From: Chitinispirillaceae bacterium
GTDB lineage: Bacteria > Fibrobacterota > Chitinivibrionia > Chitinivibrionales > Chitinispirillaceae
Length of the DNA stretch: 53,906 bases
NCBI GenBank assembly: GCA_016930275.1
Contig: JAFGHA010000190.1
Location: 1-53,906, forward strand
Direction of reading: 5' to 3'
Shown here: in pieces, positions 43,394-52,460 of the stretch
Layout of the letters: each line of letters opens with the position of its first letter
Numbering within the stretch: the first letter of the stretch is position 1
The notes under the pieces: generated by a model
The model's database searches: none
Seen by the model: only the letters and a program-made list of their open reading frames with translations
What the model was told of the DNA's origin: nothing
Translations under genes and position numbers: made by a program

Positions 43394-45366
43394 TTTTTCT
43401 CCTTTTTGTTTCCTGATAACGAATAAAGTACGTTTCGTGCATGTTTATTGAAAGGATCTTTTTTCAGTAAAATACCGAGCTGATGTATGCCCTCCTCTTT
43501 GTTTTCCCTTCGTAGATACAACATCGCCAGAGCGAGTCGTGCCTCGCTGTTTCCGGGAGTTTTTTCACAGACGGAACGGAGCGTCGCTTCCGCATCGGCA
43601 TATTCTCCGGTCTGTTCCTCGACCGCTGCGAGCAGAAGTTTCCCGCGGCTGCTGCCGCATTTCCGCAGAATTCGTCGTGCACCTTCAGGTGCGCCGGCGG
43701 CAAGGTACCATCTTCCCAGCCATACCGTCGCCTCTTCGAGTACGGCCGGGGATCGGAAGTATTTCCCGCGCAATCTTTCAAGTAACGTGTCGGCTGTGGC
43801 GGGATGCTGCAAATCAACCGTTGCACCGGCGGAAGTATCCGTACTGAAAAGAACTTCCGCACCATCGGTAAAGATCTGGTACCAGCGGGGACTGCGATAC
43901 AATACCGAAGCAAGCGGCAGATACATCGCGAGCGGCGCAAGCGGCAGAACCACCTGAGTAATGCCCCACTTTTCGGCATACGCGTCGAACCGCTCCGGGT
44001 GTTCCGCAAGGTCAAGATACTCACGATAGAACTCCGGAGAACGCATGGTCAGACGCGTATCACTTGATACTTTCACCCCGGGGTACAGTTTCCACAGAAG
44101 ATACCCCCCGTACCGGTCGACATTGAAGAGATTGCCGTCCGGAGATTCTCTTTCGAGCAGCACTGCCGTTTCAACCGGAAAGGAAAAAGGAGAAACCGCA
44201 TGCGGCCAGGAGGCGAGCATCCGCGTATGATTGACTGTTGCCATAACCGCGCCCGTCGCTACAAGAAGGATTGCCGCGGTTCCTCCGGCAACCACCGATT
44301 TTTTCTGCTCTCCTGTAAACGCTGCTCCGAAATTCCGGAGCAGTCCCGGAAGTACGAATACCGTCAGGAGGATTCCGTTTCGCTGGGCCATCCATGCAAG
44401 CAGCAATCCGGCCGCCGCAAGCAGACAATGCGCCGATCGCACACTTTTCGGACAATAGGCGATCGAAAAAAGAAACAACAGCACAAGTACGGCTACCGCA
44501 ATAACAAAGTGCATATACGGCGTACCAACCATCGCCGGCAGCGGCATATTTTCAACGATGGTCTTTGAATAAACATTTGTTGCAGCAGGGTTCAATCGAA
44601 CGAAAAGGCCAAATGCGAAGGGCAGTATACGCCAGCCGTAAGGATTACAAAGCGATACCGGCAGCAACAGGACCGGCAGCAGCAGGAGATTACGGTAGCC
44701 GCACGGTTCCGGCTCCGGACTGTTCGATTCACCATGAAACCGCCACTTCCGGAAATACCGGTCGACCGCCTCTCCGACACCATATGCGGCGGCGATCACC
44801 AGCCCCAGAGGGAAAAGACCCTGGGTATTCACCCACAGAAGCTGAATCACCCCTATCATTACCAGTAGACGCCGTTTTCCTGAAAGGCGGTATCGTTCAA
44901 TAAGGGCGATTTCCGCACCGATAAAGAGAAGCGTCGTCACGACAGGCCGCATCGGTATGAGGTATCGCTGTTGATAGAACACCGCAATCGTTACCAGCCA
45001 GACAAAAAGTGTGGCACTGTTCTTCCTGAATGTCGAAAACAGCAGCAGTACACTGCCGGAAACGACAACCATTTTCATCACCAGAAGCGATCGTAATCCG
45101 CCTCCTACCCGCTCGGCAAGATACACCATTACCTGAAATAACCAGTGTACATCAATCCACCGGGCCCCGGGTGTGGTGTAGGAAAAAGGATCACGATACA
45201 GAAATGCTTTCCGGGAGATCATTTCCCTGCCGGCGGCGAGGTGCCAGAAAATATCACCATCGGTTATCGAGTATACGGTGAAATACCCGCAGAGCAGCGC
45301 GGCGGTCACCTGCAACAGCATGAACCAGCGGGTTTTATACCGGGAAGCTATTTCAGCGAGTTCCAT
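43390..45366 (-). CDS. Polytopic membrane protein with C-terminal TPR-like tail
   Basis: A 658-residue protein. About ten transmembrane segments fill residues 15-395. The first loop has the pattern TDGDIFWHLAAGREMI followed by DPFSYTTPGARWIDVHWLFQ, which I know from large membrane proteins related to glycosyltransferase-type (GT-C) families. A soluble region (about 400-530) follows, then helical repeats to the end, including a TPR-like unit (EEQTGEYADAEATLRSV, ARLALAMLYLRRENKEEG). Enzyme activity is not proven. It is the first gene of a coupled set with the PD40 protein and rsmE. No ribosome site is seen before the ATG. Confidence 0.75.
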   Translation of the reverse strand: MELAEIASRYKTRWFMLLQVTAALLCGYFTVYSITDGDIFWHLAAGREMISRKAFLYRDPFSYTTPGARWIDVHWLFQVMVYLAERVGGGLRSLLVMKMVVVSGSVLLLFSTFRKNSATLFVWLVTIAVFYQQRYLIPMRPVVTTLLFIGAEIALIERYRLSGKRRLLVMIGVIQLLWVNTQGLFPLGLVIAAAYGVGEAVDRYFRKWRFHGESNSPEPEPCGYRNLLLLPVLLLPVSLCNPYGWRILPFAFGLFVRLNPAATNVYSKTIVENMPLPAMVGTPYMHFVIAVAVLVLLFLFSIAYCPKSVRSAHCLLAAAGLLLAWMAQRNGILLTVFVLPGLLRNFGAAFTGEQKKSVVAGGTAAILLVATGAVMATVNHTRMLASWPHAVSPFSFPVETAVLLERESPDGNLFNVDRYGGYLLWKLYPGVKVSSDTRLTMRSPEFYREYLDLAEHPERFDAYAEKWGITQVVLPLAPLAMYLPLASVLYRSPRWYQIFTDGAEVLFSTDTSAGATVDLQHPATADTLLERLRGKYFRSPAVLEEATVWLGRWYLAAGAPEGARRILRKCGSSRGKLLLAAVEEQTGEYADAEATLRSVCEKTPGNSEARLALAMLYLRRENKEEGIHQLGILLKKDPFNKHARNVLYSLSGNKKEKK

Positions 45367-45612
45367 GCAGGAAATCTATGATATGCGCACCCCTTCAATC
45401 TAATTACGGAGTGTGCGGTCGGGCAGTACTGCTACCGTGGATGTAACCTTTTGAATTCCTCTCCTCCCGTTCGGTATTTTCCCTCCTGTAATAACCACCG
45501 GCCCACGGAGAAAAATGGGATATCGTCACCTTCCCTGCCCCCGGAAACCGGAAGTACCCGAAAAAAAACGCCCGATGCGACCGGTCGCCGGACATCCCGA
45601 CAGAGCTGCTTC

Positions 45613-47406
45613 ATGCCGCCATTTGACGACCATATTAAAGAAGACATACGTTCCCGGAGCGATATCGCCGCCGTTATCGGCAGATATGTCACCCTCAAAG
45701 GCTCCGGTCAGACGCTCAAGGGACTCTGCCCGTTTCACAAGGAAAAAACCCCGTCATTTCATGTCAATCCCACACAGGGTTTTTACCATTGTTTCGGCTG
45801 CGGCAAAGGCGGTGACGTCTTTTCTTTTGTCCAGGAAATGGAGGGCGTGAGTTTTCCCGAGGCTCTCGCGATGCTTGCCGAAGAGTGCGGAGTGGTCATC
45901 GAACATGCTCCGTCATCATCTCCCGCCGAATATCCTGATGGTGACCATTACGCTCCTCAGGATCACTTCACCGGTAACAAAATCTCCAAAACCGATCTTT
46001 ACCGGATCCACGAAACGGCTGCACGGTTTTTCTACCGTAATATCCGCCCGTCACCTCCGGCGGTCGACTATCTCAAATCACGCGAACTGAAACCGGAAAC
46101 CGTCCGGGACTTTCGCCTCGGTTTCGCTCCTGAAAGCTGGACCGGACTTATCGATTTTTGCAAAAAGGAGGGAATCGGTGAAGAGGCGCTCGTTTCCTGC
46201 GGCCTCGCCATAAAAAAAGAGAACGGCAGATGCTACGACCGTTTCCGCAACAGGGTCATTTTTTCACTCTGCGACCTTTCGGGACGGGTAATCGGATTTG
46301 CCGGAAGGGGTATGGAAACCGACGCGGTCCCGAAGTACCTCAACTCCCCGGAAACGCTTCTGTATAAAAAAAAGCATTTTCTGTACGGTCTCTACCGGTC
46401 CCGTCAGGCGATTAAAGAGCAGCAAACAGTGATCGTGGTCGAAGGCTACATGGATTATCTGACCCTTTTTCAGGCGGGCATTCAAAACGTCGTGGCCAGT
46501 TCCGGTACCGCGCTGACCCCTGAACACGCCCGGCTGCTTTCACGATTCACCCGTTCGGTCATTCTGACATTCGATGGAGACAATGCAGGACAAAGTGCTG
46601 CAGAAAAGGCGATATTTACCCTTGCACCCTTAAATATTGAACTTTCAGTCTTGATTCTCCCTAAAAATGAAGATCCTGATTCCTTAGTTAAAGAGCAGGG
46701 TAAAGAAGTATTTGAAGCTCAAATTTCCAATGCCTTGCCATGGAGTGATTTTATCATCCAAAAAATGTGTCAAACACATAATTTTAATACCGCTTCAGGG
46801 AAAACTACAATTATCAAAGCTCTTGCTCCATTAATAAAATCATTACAAGATCAGAATGCTGTAATGATTTTTACAAATAAACTTGCAGAAGCAATTAGAA
46901 CCACTGAGAAAATTGTTCTTAGCCAAATTTTTCCCAAAAAACAAACACTTGATACGTCAAACCATTTTTATCTCAATGATGATCTAATCTTTCAAAAAAG
47001 TCTTGAAGGCCAGTTTTTACGTTATCTCCTTATTAACCCTGAATTAATTAAAGAAGCGAGGAATTTCATCCTCCCTGAAACACTAACAGATGGTGTTTCC
47101 AGTGATATATATTCATTATTGTTATCAACTTATAGTCAGAATCAAAACTTAAATAATATACTTGACTATACCAATAACACTGAGCTTAAAAGGATAATAT
47201 CCCTTCTTCAGGTAAAAGAAGATACAACGGAATCAATCCACAATGAGTTTGTGCAAAAAGTTATTCACCTGCGAAAAAAGTATCTTAACTCCCAGCTTCG
47301 GGAGTGCAAACTGCAGATGAAACGACAACCGCATCGCCGGAGTGAACTGCTGCAACAGCTGCAGGATTACATGGCGCAACTGCATGAGTTGGACGGAGGA
47401 GAATGA
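45613..47406 (+). CDS. dnaG: DNA primase
   Basis: Makes RNA primers at the replication fork. In 597 residues it has the CHC2 zinc ribbon ([11 protein letters not shown] with C39 and H42; CFGCGKGGD with C60 and C63), the RNA-polymerase core with [23 protein letters not shown] and PKYLNSPET, and the TOPRIM fold with VVEGYMDYL (about 275) and [12 protein letters not shown] (about 317). The C-terminal part should bind the helicase. Odd feature: from about 46610 to 47290 the DNA becomes strongly AT-rich with different codons, then returns to normal for the last 40 residues. The start ATG at 45613 gives the family N-terminus. rpoD overlaps the stop (ATGA). Confidence 0.97.
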   Translation: MPPFDDHIKEDIRSRSDIAAVIGRYVTLKGSGQTLKGLCPFHKEKTPSFHVNPTQGFYHCFGCGKGGDVFSFVQEMEGVSFPEALAMLAEECGVVIEHAPSSSPAEYPDGDHYAPQDHFTGNKISKTDLYRIHETAARFFYRNIRPSPPAVDYLKSRELKPETVRDFRLGFAPESWTGLIDFCKKEGIGEEALVSCGLAIKKENGRCYDRFRNRVIFSLCDLSGRVIGFAGRGMETDAVPKYLNSPETLLYKKKHFLYGLYRSRQAIKEQQTVIVVEGYMDYLTLFQAGIQNVVASSGTALTPEHARLLSRFTRSVILTFDGDNAGQSAAEKAIFTLAPLNIELSVLILPKNEDPDSLVKEQGKEVFEAQISNALPWSDFIIQKMCQTHNFNTASGKTTIIKALAPLIKSLQDQNAVMIFTNKLAEAIRTTEKIVLSQIFPKKQTLDTSNHFYLNDDLIFQKSLEGQFLRYLLINPELIKEARNFILPETLTDGVSSDIYSLLLSTYSQNQNLNNILDYTNNTELKRIISLLQVKEDTTESIHNEFVQKVIHLRKKYLNSQLRECKLQMKRQPHRRSELLQQLQDYMAQLHELDGGE

Positions 47407-48932
47407 TCAGGAAAAAAGAGTCCGAAGCGACTGCAAAATCCCCCAGTGTCGTTGACCGCACCACCCTGCGGCTTAAGAAACTTGCAGCCCTGCAAGGCTT
47501 TGTCACCGAAGCACAGATCGAAGAAGTAGCCTCGACACCGCAGGAACGCGATCGGGTCCAGCAGATTCTCGCGCAGGAAAACATTACCATCAACACCTTC
47601 GTCAAAGAGAAGGTGCCGCTTTACGAACGACGCACCCGCCGTGTGGTTTCGGCCCGCCGTCAGGCCCGCTATACCGATCCCACGTGGGTATATCTCAACA
47701 GCGTCGGTCGGGTGCCGCTCCTCTCCCGCGGGCAGGAAACCGAATACGCGATGCAGATGGAGTATGCACAGGGAAAACTTTTCGAAATGGCCTTCAAACA
47801 CGCGATTTCACTTGAGAGCCTCTACCGGATTGCCGAAGAACTGCGCAACAATGAACTTGAATGCATCGATGTACTCCAGCTCGAAGAAGATCAGCTCGAC
47901 AAAGACGAGGACATCGACGAACTCCGGAAAAATTTCCTTAAAGTAATAAGTCTCATCAAACGAAAAACAACCACCATCATCAATTTAAGCGACGAGGAAG
48001 GCGACCATCAGGAGAAAATCAATCGACTGAATGATGAAATTGTCAATCTGTGCCGTCAGCTCGGCCTCAACTCAAAACAGATCGAACTGATTCTCGAAAG
48101 CTTCAAAACGCATCTGATGGAAGGTACCGAAAAGAAAAAACTCGAGGAGTTTACGCACTGGGAAACCATGCGCAATCAGGCCAAATGCGCCATCATCGAA
48201 GCGAACGTCCGGCTGGTGGTCAGCATCGCAAAGAAATACACGCTTCGCGGTATGGAAATCATCGATCTGATTCAGGAAGGTAATCGCGGACTGATCAAGG
48301 CGGTCGAAAACTTCGATTACCGGAAGGGTTACAAATTCAGCACCTATGCCACCTGGTGGATCCGCCAGGCTATTTCCCGAGCCATCAACGATAAATCCAA
48401 AGCGATCCGCATCCCGGCAAATACACTTGATCTGGTCAATAAAACCATCAGGCTCTGTAAAAAATGGGTAATGGATTACGGTTACGAACCGAGTCATGAC
48501 GAGCTGGCCGAAGCTCTCGGTTGCACCGTCGCAAAGGTCCAGATGGCGCTTGAGTACTCGATGGAACCGATCTCTCTGGATATGGAAGTCGGCAGCGATG
48601 GCGGTATGACCGTTGGTGAATACATCGAAGACACCCGCGCCGAAGATCCTTCATTGCGCATGTCGCTCATGCATCTGCGGGACCAGATCAAAGAGGTTCT
48701 CGACTCACTTGCAAGCAAAGAACGTGAAATACTCATCATGCGATTCGGCCTTGATGACGGAAGGATCAAAACGCTCAAAGAAATCGGTGAGATTTTCAAT
48801 ATCTCCCGTGAACGGGTCAGACAGATCGAGACAAAAGCGCTGAGCAAACTGAAGCATCCGAGCCGTACCCGCCAGCTTATGGCATGGAAAGAGGAACGGA
48901 ACGAGACATTCAGCGAAGACGACTCATACTGA
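47403..48932 (+). CDS. rpoD: Primary sigma factor, RpoD type
   Basis: Directs RNA polymerase to housekeeping promoters. It has 509 residues. Region 1.2 is at about 95-130 ([21 protein letters not shown]); region 2 from about 260 with [36 protein letters not shown] and the -10 recognition helix [13 protein letters not shown]; region 4 with [14 protein letters not shown] and the -35 helix [24 protein letters not shown]. Region 3.0, normally IRIPVHMIE, reads IRIPANTLD here (about 335-343). The gene overlaps the dnaG stop by four bases, with GGAGGAG as its site, a classical dnaG-rpoD pair. Confidence 0.96.
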   Translation: MIRKKESEATAKSPSVVDRTTLRLKKLAALQGFVTEAQIEEVASTPQERDRVQQILAQENITINTFVKEKVPLYERRTRRVVSARRQARYTDPTWVYLNSVGRVPLLSRGQETEYAMQMEYAQGKLFEMAFKHAISLESLYRIAEELRNNELECIDVLQLEEDQLDKDEDIDELRKNFLKVISLIKRKTTTIINLSDEEGDHQEKINRLNDEIVNLCRQLGLNSKQIELILESFKTHLMEGTEKKKLEEFTHWETMRNQAKCAIIEANVRLVVSIAKKYTLRGMEIIDLIQEGNRGLIKAVENFDYRKGYKFSTYATWWIRQAISRAINDKSKAIRIPANTLDLVNKTIRLCKKWVMDYGYEPSHDELAEALGCTVAKVQMALEYSMEPISLDMEVGSDGGMTVGEYIEDTRAEDPSLRMSLMHLRDQIKEVLDSLASKEREILIMRFGLDDGRIKTLKEIGEIFNISRERVRQIETKALSKLKHPSRTRQLMAWKEERNETFSEDDSY

Positions 48933-48972
48933 TCGTTTCCGACTCCGGATACCTGCCACCTTTTAGTCTGAT

Positions 48973-48993
48973 ACGGTTCCGCAGAACCGTTTT
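48973..48993 (+). terminator. Possible terminator after rpoD
   Basis: ACGGTTC (48973-48979) pairs with GAACCGT (48984-48990) around a 4-base loop and is followed by TTT. It lies 40 bases after rpoD. The T tract is short, so termination may be partial. Confidence 0.5.
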
Positions 48994-49214
48994 CCGATTC
49001 ACCAGTACTGTTCTCCTGAAAAATCGTCTCTTTTTCTGAACTGATGATCACCCTTCTTTGCTGTGGCGACCGGTGGCGGTTTTCGTCCCTCCGACCCCCA
49101 TCCTTTTTTTTAAGAATTCCCGTCTGCAGGTGCAATTTTTCTTTTATGTAGTGCACCAACAATCTATTTTTGGTTAACTCTTAAACTGGATAGCTTAAAT
49201 GCAAGGAGAAGTAC

Positions 49215-49427
49215 ATGCCACGTTTTGCAGTAGCTTTTGTAACACCTTCACAAAACAGCCAGCTGATACATAAAATTCTGGAAGGCGAGAATAAGGAAAG
49301 CGTTTTGAAAACCTTCTTTACCGAATCGGTTTCGGATTTCTATTCAAATGACGAACAGGGATTTCACTATTTCAAGGATGATTTTTTCGACGACACGACG
49401 CCGAGTGGCAGTATTATTGAAATCTGA
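49215..49427 (+). CDS. Small protein of unknown function
   Basis: A 70-residue soluble protein with a strong AAGGAGAAG site seven bases before the ATG. It starts MPRFAVAFVTPSQN, then a helix (SQLIHKILEGENKESVLKTF, split by the turn), an acidic Phe/Asp-rich stretch (YFKDDFFDDTTPSG) and a short end. No family recognised. The good start and clean ends support a real gene. It is isolated, with a 280-base gap upstream. Confidence 0.6.
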   Translation: MPRFAVAFVTPSQNSQLIHKILEGENKESVLKTFFTESVSDFYSNDEQGFHYFKDDFFDDTTPSGSIIEI

Positions 49428-49518
49428 ATAAGCGGAAACTAATCGGAAACATGGTGCCGCTCTTTCAACTGCTTTCTTGCGGCATCACCCTCCAGGTCAA
49501 ATTTAAGAATACCTGAAC

Positions 49519-49809
49519 TTATTCCGGACTATTAATCCATACCTGAAGCGCATCGATCAATTTAGTCGCCTGATCTTTGCTTGATATATTGAACTTAGCC
49601 TGCTGACGATATTCATCATCAATTTTTCTGTACCGGCGTATTGAATACCGTTCGGGACCGTAATCATTCTTGTTTTTTTCCCATTGCCGGTACTTGTAAA
49701 GAATCGTCGACCAGGATCCCTTCGATAAAACAACCTTGTCGAGTTCTTTAACCACCAGAACACCGTCTTCCTCGTAGTTAATCGTTATATCTTCAACGCG
49801 GCCTGCCAT
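49519..49809 (-). CDS. Conserved-looking small protein of unknown function
   Basis: A 96-residue protein starting at an ATG with GAAGGAG close upstream, which decides the start against a longer frame from 49845. The N-terminus MAGRVEDITINYEEDGVLVV and the middle SWSTILYKYRQWE are beta and helix elements; the C-terminus has YSIRRYRKIDDEYRQQAKFNIS and a final helix ALQVWI. I have a sense of similar small proteins in other Proteobacteria-like genomes but cannot name a family. There is no signal peptide, so it is cytoplasmic. Confidence 0.65.
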   Translation of the reverse strand: MAGRVEDITINYEEDGVLVVKELDKVVLSKGSWSTILYKYRQWEKNKNDYGPERYSIRRYRKIDDEYRQQAKFNISSKDQATKLIDALQVWINSPE

Positions 49810-49890
49810 ATGACTCCTTCGAACAGGTTTAAGAGTATATAGCAAAATAACTTAAATCTGAACAGTGACGCAACCAAAGAGTGGGATACC

Positions 49891-49921
49891 AAAAAAAAGT
49901 GCGCCGGCATTGCACCGGCGC
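49891..49921 (-). terminator. Intrinsic terminator, minus strand
   Basis: On the minus strand GCGCCGG, a 7-base loop and CCGGCGC (49901-49921) are followed by CACTTTTTTTT (49891-49900). It lies about 220 bases after the stop of the CsgG-like gene, the only minus-strand gene it can serve. Confidence 0.8.
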
Positions 49922-50137
49922 TTTCCGCTTCACCCAAATTACTGCAAGAGGGACTTGCAGGTAGGAAAGAATTTGCTGGTGTTTGTAATATAAGAAAAAT
50001 GGTGCGCCGATGTCGGGTTTTTCAATGCAGGCAGTTGAATTACGTATACAATAATGTCCGGAATTGATATTCGCCCAATTCCGTAATAGATTGATTAACA
50101 GGAACAGGAAGTATACATGGCCTTAAAGGATCCGACT

Positions 50138-50623
50138 CTATTTCTTTTCGTATTCGAGTCCGCAGATCCGGGTAGCAAAACGGGGGATGATTTTCTGCCT
50201 GAACGCCGATCGTTTCCCTTTGAAGAACTCTGACAGGTCGCGGATTATTCTGCCGGTTCTCACTTCCACCAGCTGCATGCTCATGATATAGGTCTTTCCT
50301 ACCTTACCGATCGAACCGAAACCGAAATACTCCACTCCGAGAAGCTGTCCGGCAACAACCGCACAGTGAAGATCCGAACAGGAATTCGGGAGCCCCTGCT
50401 CAGCCAGTCGAGTCTGAATCTCGGAAAACTCCAGAATGGAATACAGTCCGATCTTCTCGATCTCGTTTCTGAGCTGTTGATTGAAGACCGTCGCTTCATA
50501 GTCATCGATGCCGCTTGCGGTCAGGGGAGTGAATCCGAACGATTTTCGGGACATATCATCCGCATGTACGGACATCACCAACAGAAATACGATACAGTGC
50601 AACGAGACCTGCAGTTTAACCAT
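50138..50623 (-). CDS. Exported CsgG/DUF2380-like protein
   Basis: A 161-residue product with a good GAGGTG site and a signal peptide (about 1-21, VFLLVMSVHA). The mature part resembles the small alpha/beta domain in CsgG, FlgT and DUF2380 proteins: FGFTPLTASGIDDYEATVFN, then an amphipathic helix with NEIEKIGLYSILEFSEIQTR, CSDLHCAVVAGQLLGVEYF, and SIGKVGKTYIMSMQLVEVRTGRII, the strand-turn-strand with the T-G-R turn. The Cys pair (SDLHC, NSC) may form a disulfide. Such proteins often help assemble secretion or surface structures. It has no partner here. Confidence 0.68.
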   Translation of the reverse strand: MVKLQVSLHCIVFLLVMSVHADDMSRKSFGFTPLTASGIDDYEATVFNQQLRNEIEKIGLYSILEFSEIQTRLAEQGLPNSCSDLHCAVVAGQLLGVEYFGFGSIGKVGKTYIMSMQLVEVRTGRIIRDLSEFFKGKRSAFRQKIIPRFATRICGLEYEKK

Positions 50624-51231
50624 TTAAAAACACCTCATATAACCAGTATATCACTTAAGCGCTAAAACAACAACCCATTAGTATAACGCATATATGAACG
50701 ATGAGTAACTGCCGTTCATTATGTTTGAAAACGAAGAAAAATCACTCGTTCCAAACGCCGGAGGAAATACATTCCGAATGCATTCTTAGTGAATAAAACA
50801 CACTTATTTGGTTTAATATTTCCTTAATTTTATCGGAATACCGTTTGAAGATCAACTATTAAAGAACTGGTACTGCAACAAAAAACCATCAGCTGAGTAT
50901 AAGACGTTAAAAACCTGTTCTGCTTCGGCACCTAAAACCGCTTCGCTACCACGATCGCGTTCATTATCCATCCCGGTAAAATGAGGCATTCTGACGGCAT
51001 ATCCAATAATCAGAATATTCTGCTGCCATTGCACCATTTCGCCATTCCCCGCAGAGAGAATTACACACGTACTTTGTGTAGCAGACACATCCTGTGTATC
51101 GGTTGCCTAATACGTTGAACGTGAAAATGAAAACCGGCAGCGAAGCATTCTCTGTTTCAAACAGGGATTGATCGGGAAGATCATTATTATTTCGAAATCG
51201 CAACAGATCAGTATTGAATACCTGGAGTAAC
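50624..51231. other. AT-rich intergenic region without a recognised gene
   Basis: About 600 bases. The open frames present (for example 50964-51251, minus) have no plausible start site or familiar sequence, so I do not call them. It may hold the promoter of the CsgG-like gene and the 3' end of the lipoprotein/TonB transcript. Confidence 0.4.
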
Positions 51232-52455
51232 TCACTTTTTGAACTGATCAAGGTACGCGTCGGTATATTCGAATAAACCCTGCATTTCAGCGACTGTTGA
51301 ACCTTGTGACCGGTTGATTATTCCTATTTTTGAATCGGTGACCTGTACCCAGAGCGTGAAATGCCGTATCGATTTCGACCGCGGAGGCAGCAGCATTCCT
51401 TCAAAGTCACCCAATGCTCCAACGTTCATCAGATCATTCGTCGACAAGTCTTCCATTTCATCCGGTTCCATCCGGAAAAGCCATTCGGCGGTATGTTCTT
51501 CCGTCCGTGACGGGGTTACCCCCTGCATCATATCTCCCAGGGTATACACCGTATCACGCCGGCCGGTGAAAACCTTGACAAAATAGGAATACCCCTTGTC
51601 GACCGGTATCCGGGTGGTATCTGCATCACCGTTTATGGAAAACGGTATATACTCGGTATTTTCATCTTCGGGATCAAAACGGGCCAGACCGACACCTTCC
51701 ACCTTGTACACTCCCGCCGAATCAATGCGGGGATTGGTATTCTCAAACACGTTCGCTCCCGGCCACCGTGCGAATGCCGAAGTATAGCTTACCGTATAAT
51801 CGCTCTGAATCCGGTGCTCCCCCTTCACATCTGCAAAAAGACGTACCGGCACCGTGAGCAGCTGCATGGCGAGGGGAAGATTCGCCACCAGATCAGGTAT
51901 CAGTGTGCCCAGGGCTTCGAGCTGATCATCTTCAAGCGCGGCGATTTCCGTTCGCAGTGAATCGATACGATCAAGGATCTCTTCCTTCGACATCGACGCG
52001 AACGGTTCGGGTACTCCTCCCCGCAGTTCGTCAGGAAGGAGTGAAAGCCAGTCATCCGGCACCATGGGACTTTCAGCGATACAATTCTCGGGAATCGCGA
52101 ATCGCAGCGTGATACCACTCGTACTGCGCGAAAATTCGAACGGCTCAACGGATGCCACGAGCGGTTGTTCCTCGAAGGAAGTATCGATACCCATCGCATT
52201 TCTCACCACTTTCCACGAAACACGCCACGATATATCCTCAGGGTTCACCGGTTTTCCCGCGAACACCGCTCTGAGCGTAACGGTATCTCCCGGCAACGCT
52301 TCCGGCGGTTCATACATGAAATCAAGAAGACGGATACGGTCCGGTTCGATCCGTTCATACTGCGTCGGAAACTGGACACAGCCGGTGAAAAGCGCTCCCG
52401 ACAACGCCAGATTGATGATAACGAATCGCCTACCGGTTTTCCGAAGTGGCTGCAT
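51232..52455 (-). CDS. Predicted lipoprotein paired with a TonB-dependent receptor
   Basis: A 407-residue lipoprotein: basic N-terminus, hydrophobic core, then LFTGC as lipobox. The mature part starts with an Ig-like beta domain (PGDTVTLRAVFAGKPVNPEDISW, in two strands), then a helical segment (MSKEEILDRIDSLRTEIAAL) and a second beta region with tail QVTDSKIGIINRSQGS. The start is the ATG at 52455 with a TTG at 52464 as alternative; it follows the receptor stop by six bases. Such lipoproteins paired with TonB receptors can act as surface substrate-binding partners, but this one does not look like SusD. Family not recognised. Confidence 0.75.
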   Translation of the reverse strand: MQPLRKTGRRFVIINLALSGALFTGCVQFPTQYERIEPDRIRLLDFMYEPPEALPGDTVTLRAVFAGKPVNPEDISWRVSWKVVRNAMGIDTSFEEQPLVASVEPFEFSRSTSGITLRFAIPENCIAESPMVPDDWLSLLPDELRGGVPEPFASMSKEEILDRIDSLRTEIAALEDDQLEALGTLIPDLVANLPLAMQLLTVPVRLFADVKGEHRIQSDYTVSYTSAFARWPGANVFENTNPRIDSAGVYKVEGVGLARFDPEDENTEYIPFSINGDADTTRIPVDKGYSYFVKVFTGRRDTVYTLGDMMQGVTPSRTEEHTAEWLFRMEPDEMEDLSTNDLMNVGALGDFEGMLLPPRSKSIRHFTLWVQVTDSKIGIINRSQGSTVAEMQGLFEYTDAYLDQFKK

Positions 52456-52460
52456 AACGT

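Noticed and set aside
45451..45612. 54-codon upstream extension of dnaG.
   Set aside because: It reads as Pro/Ser/Arg-rich sequence unlike any primase N-terminus; the ATG at 45613 gives the expected start just before the zinc domain.
50964..51251. Minus-strand open frame of 95 codons in the AT-rich gap.
   Set aside because: No convincing start, Cys/Asn-rich random-looking translation, overlaps the end of the lipoprotein gene.
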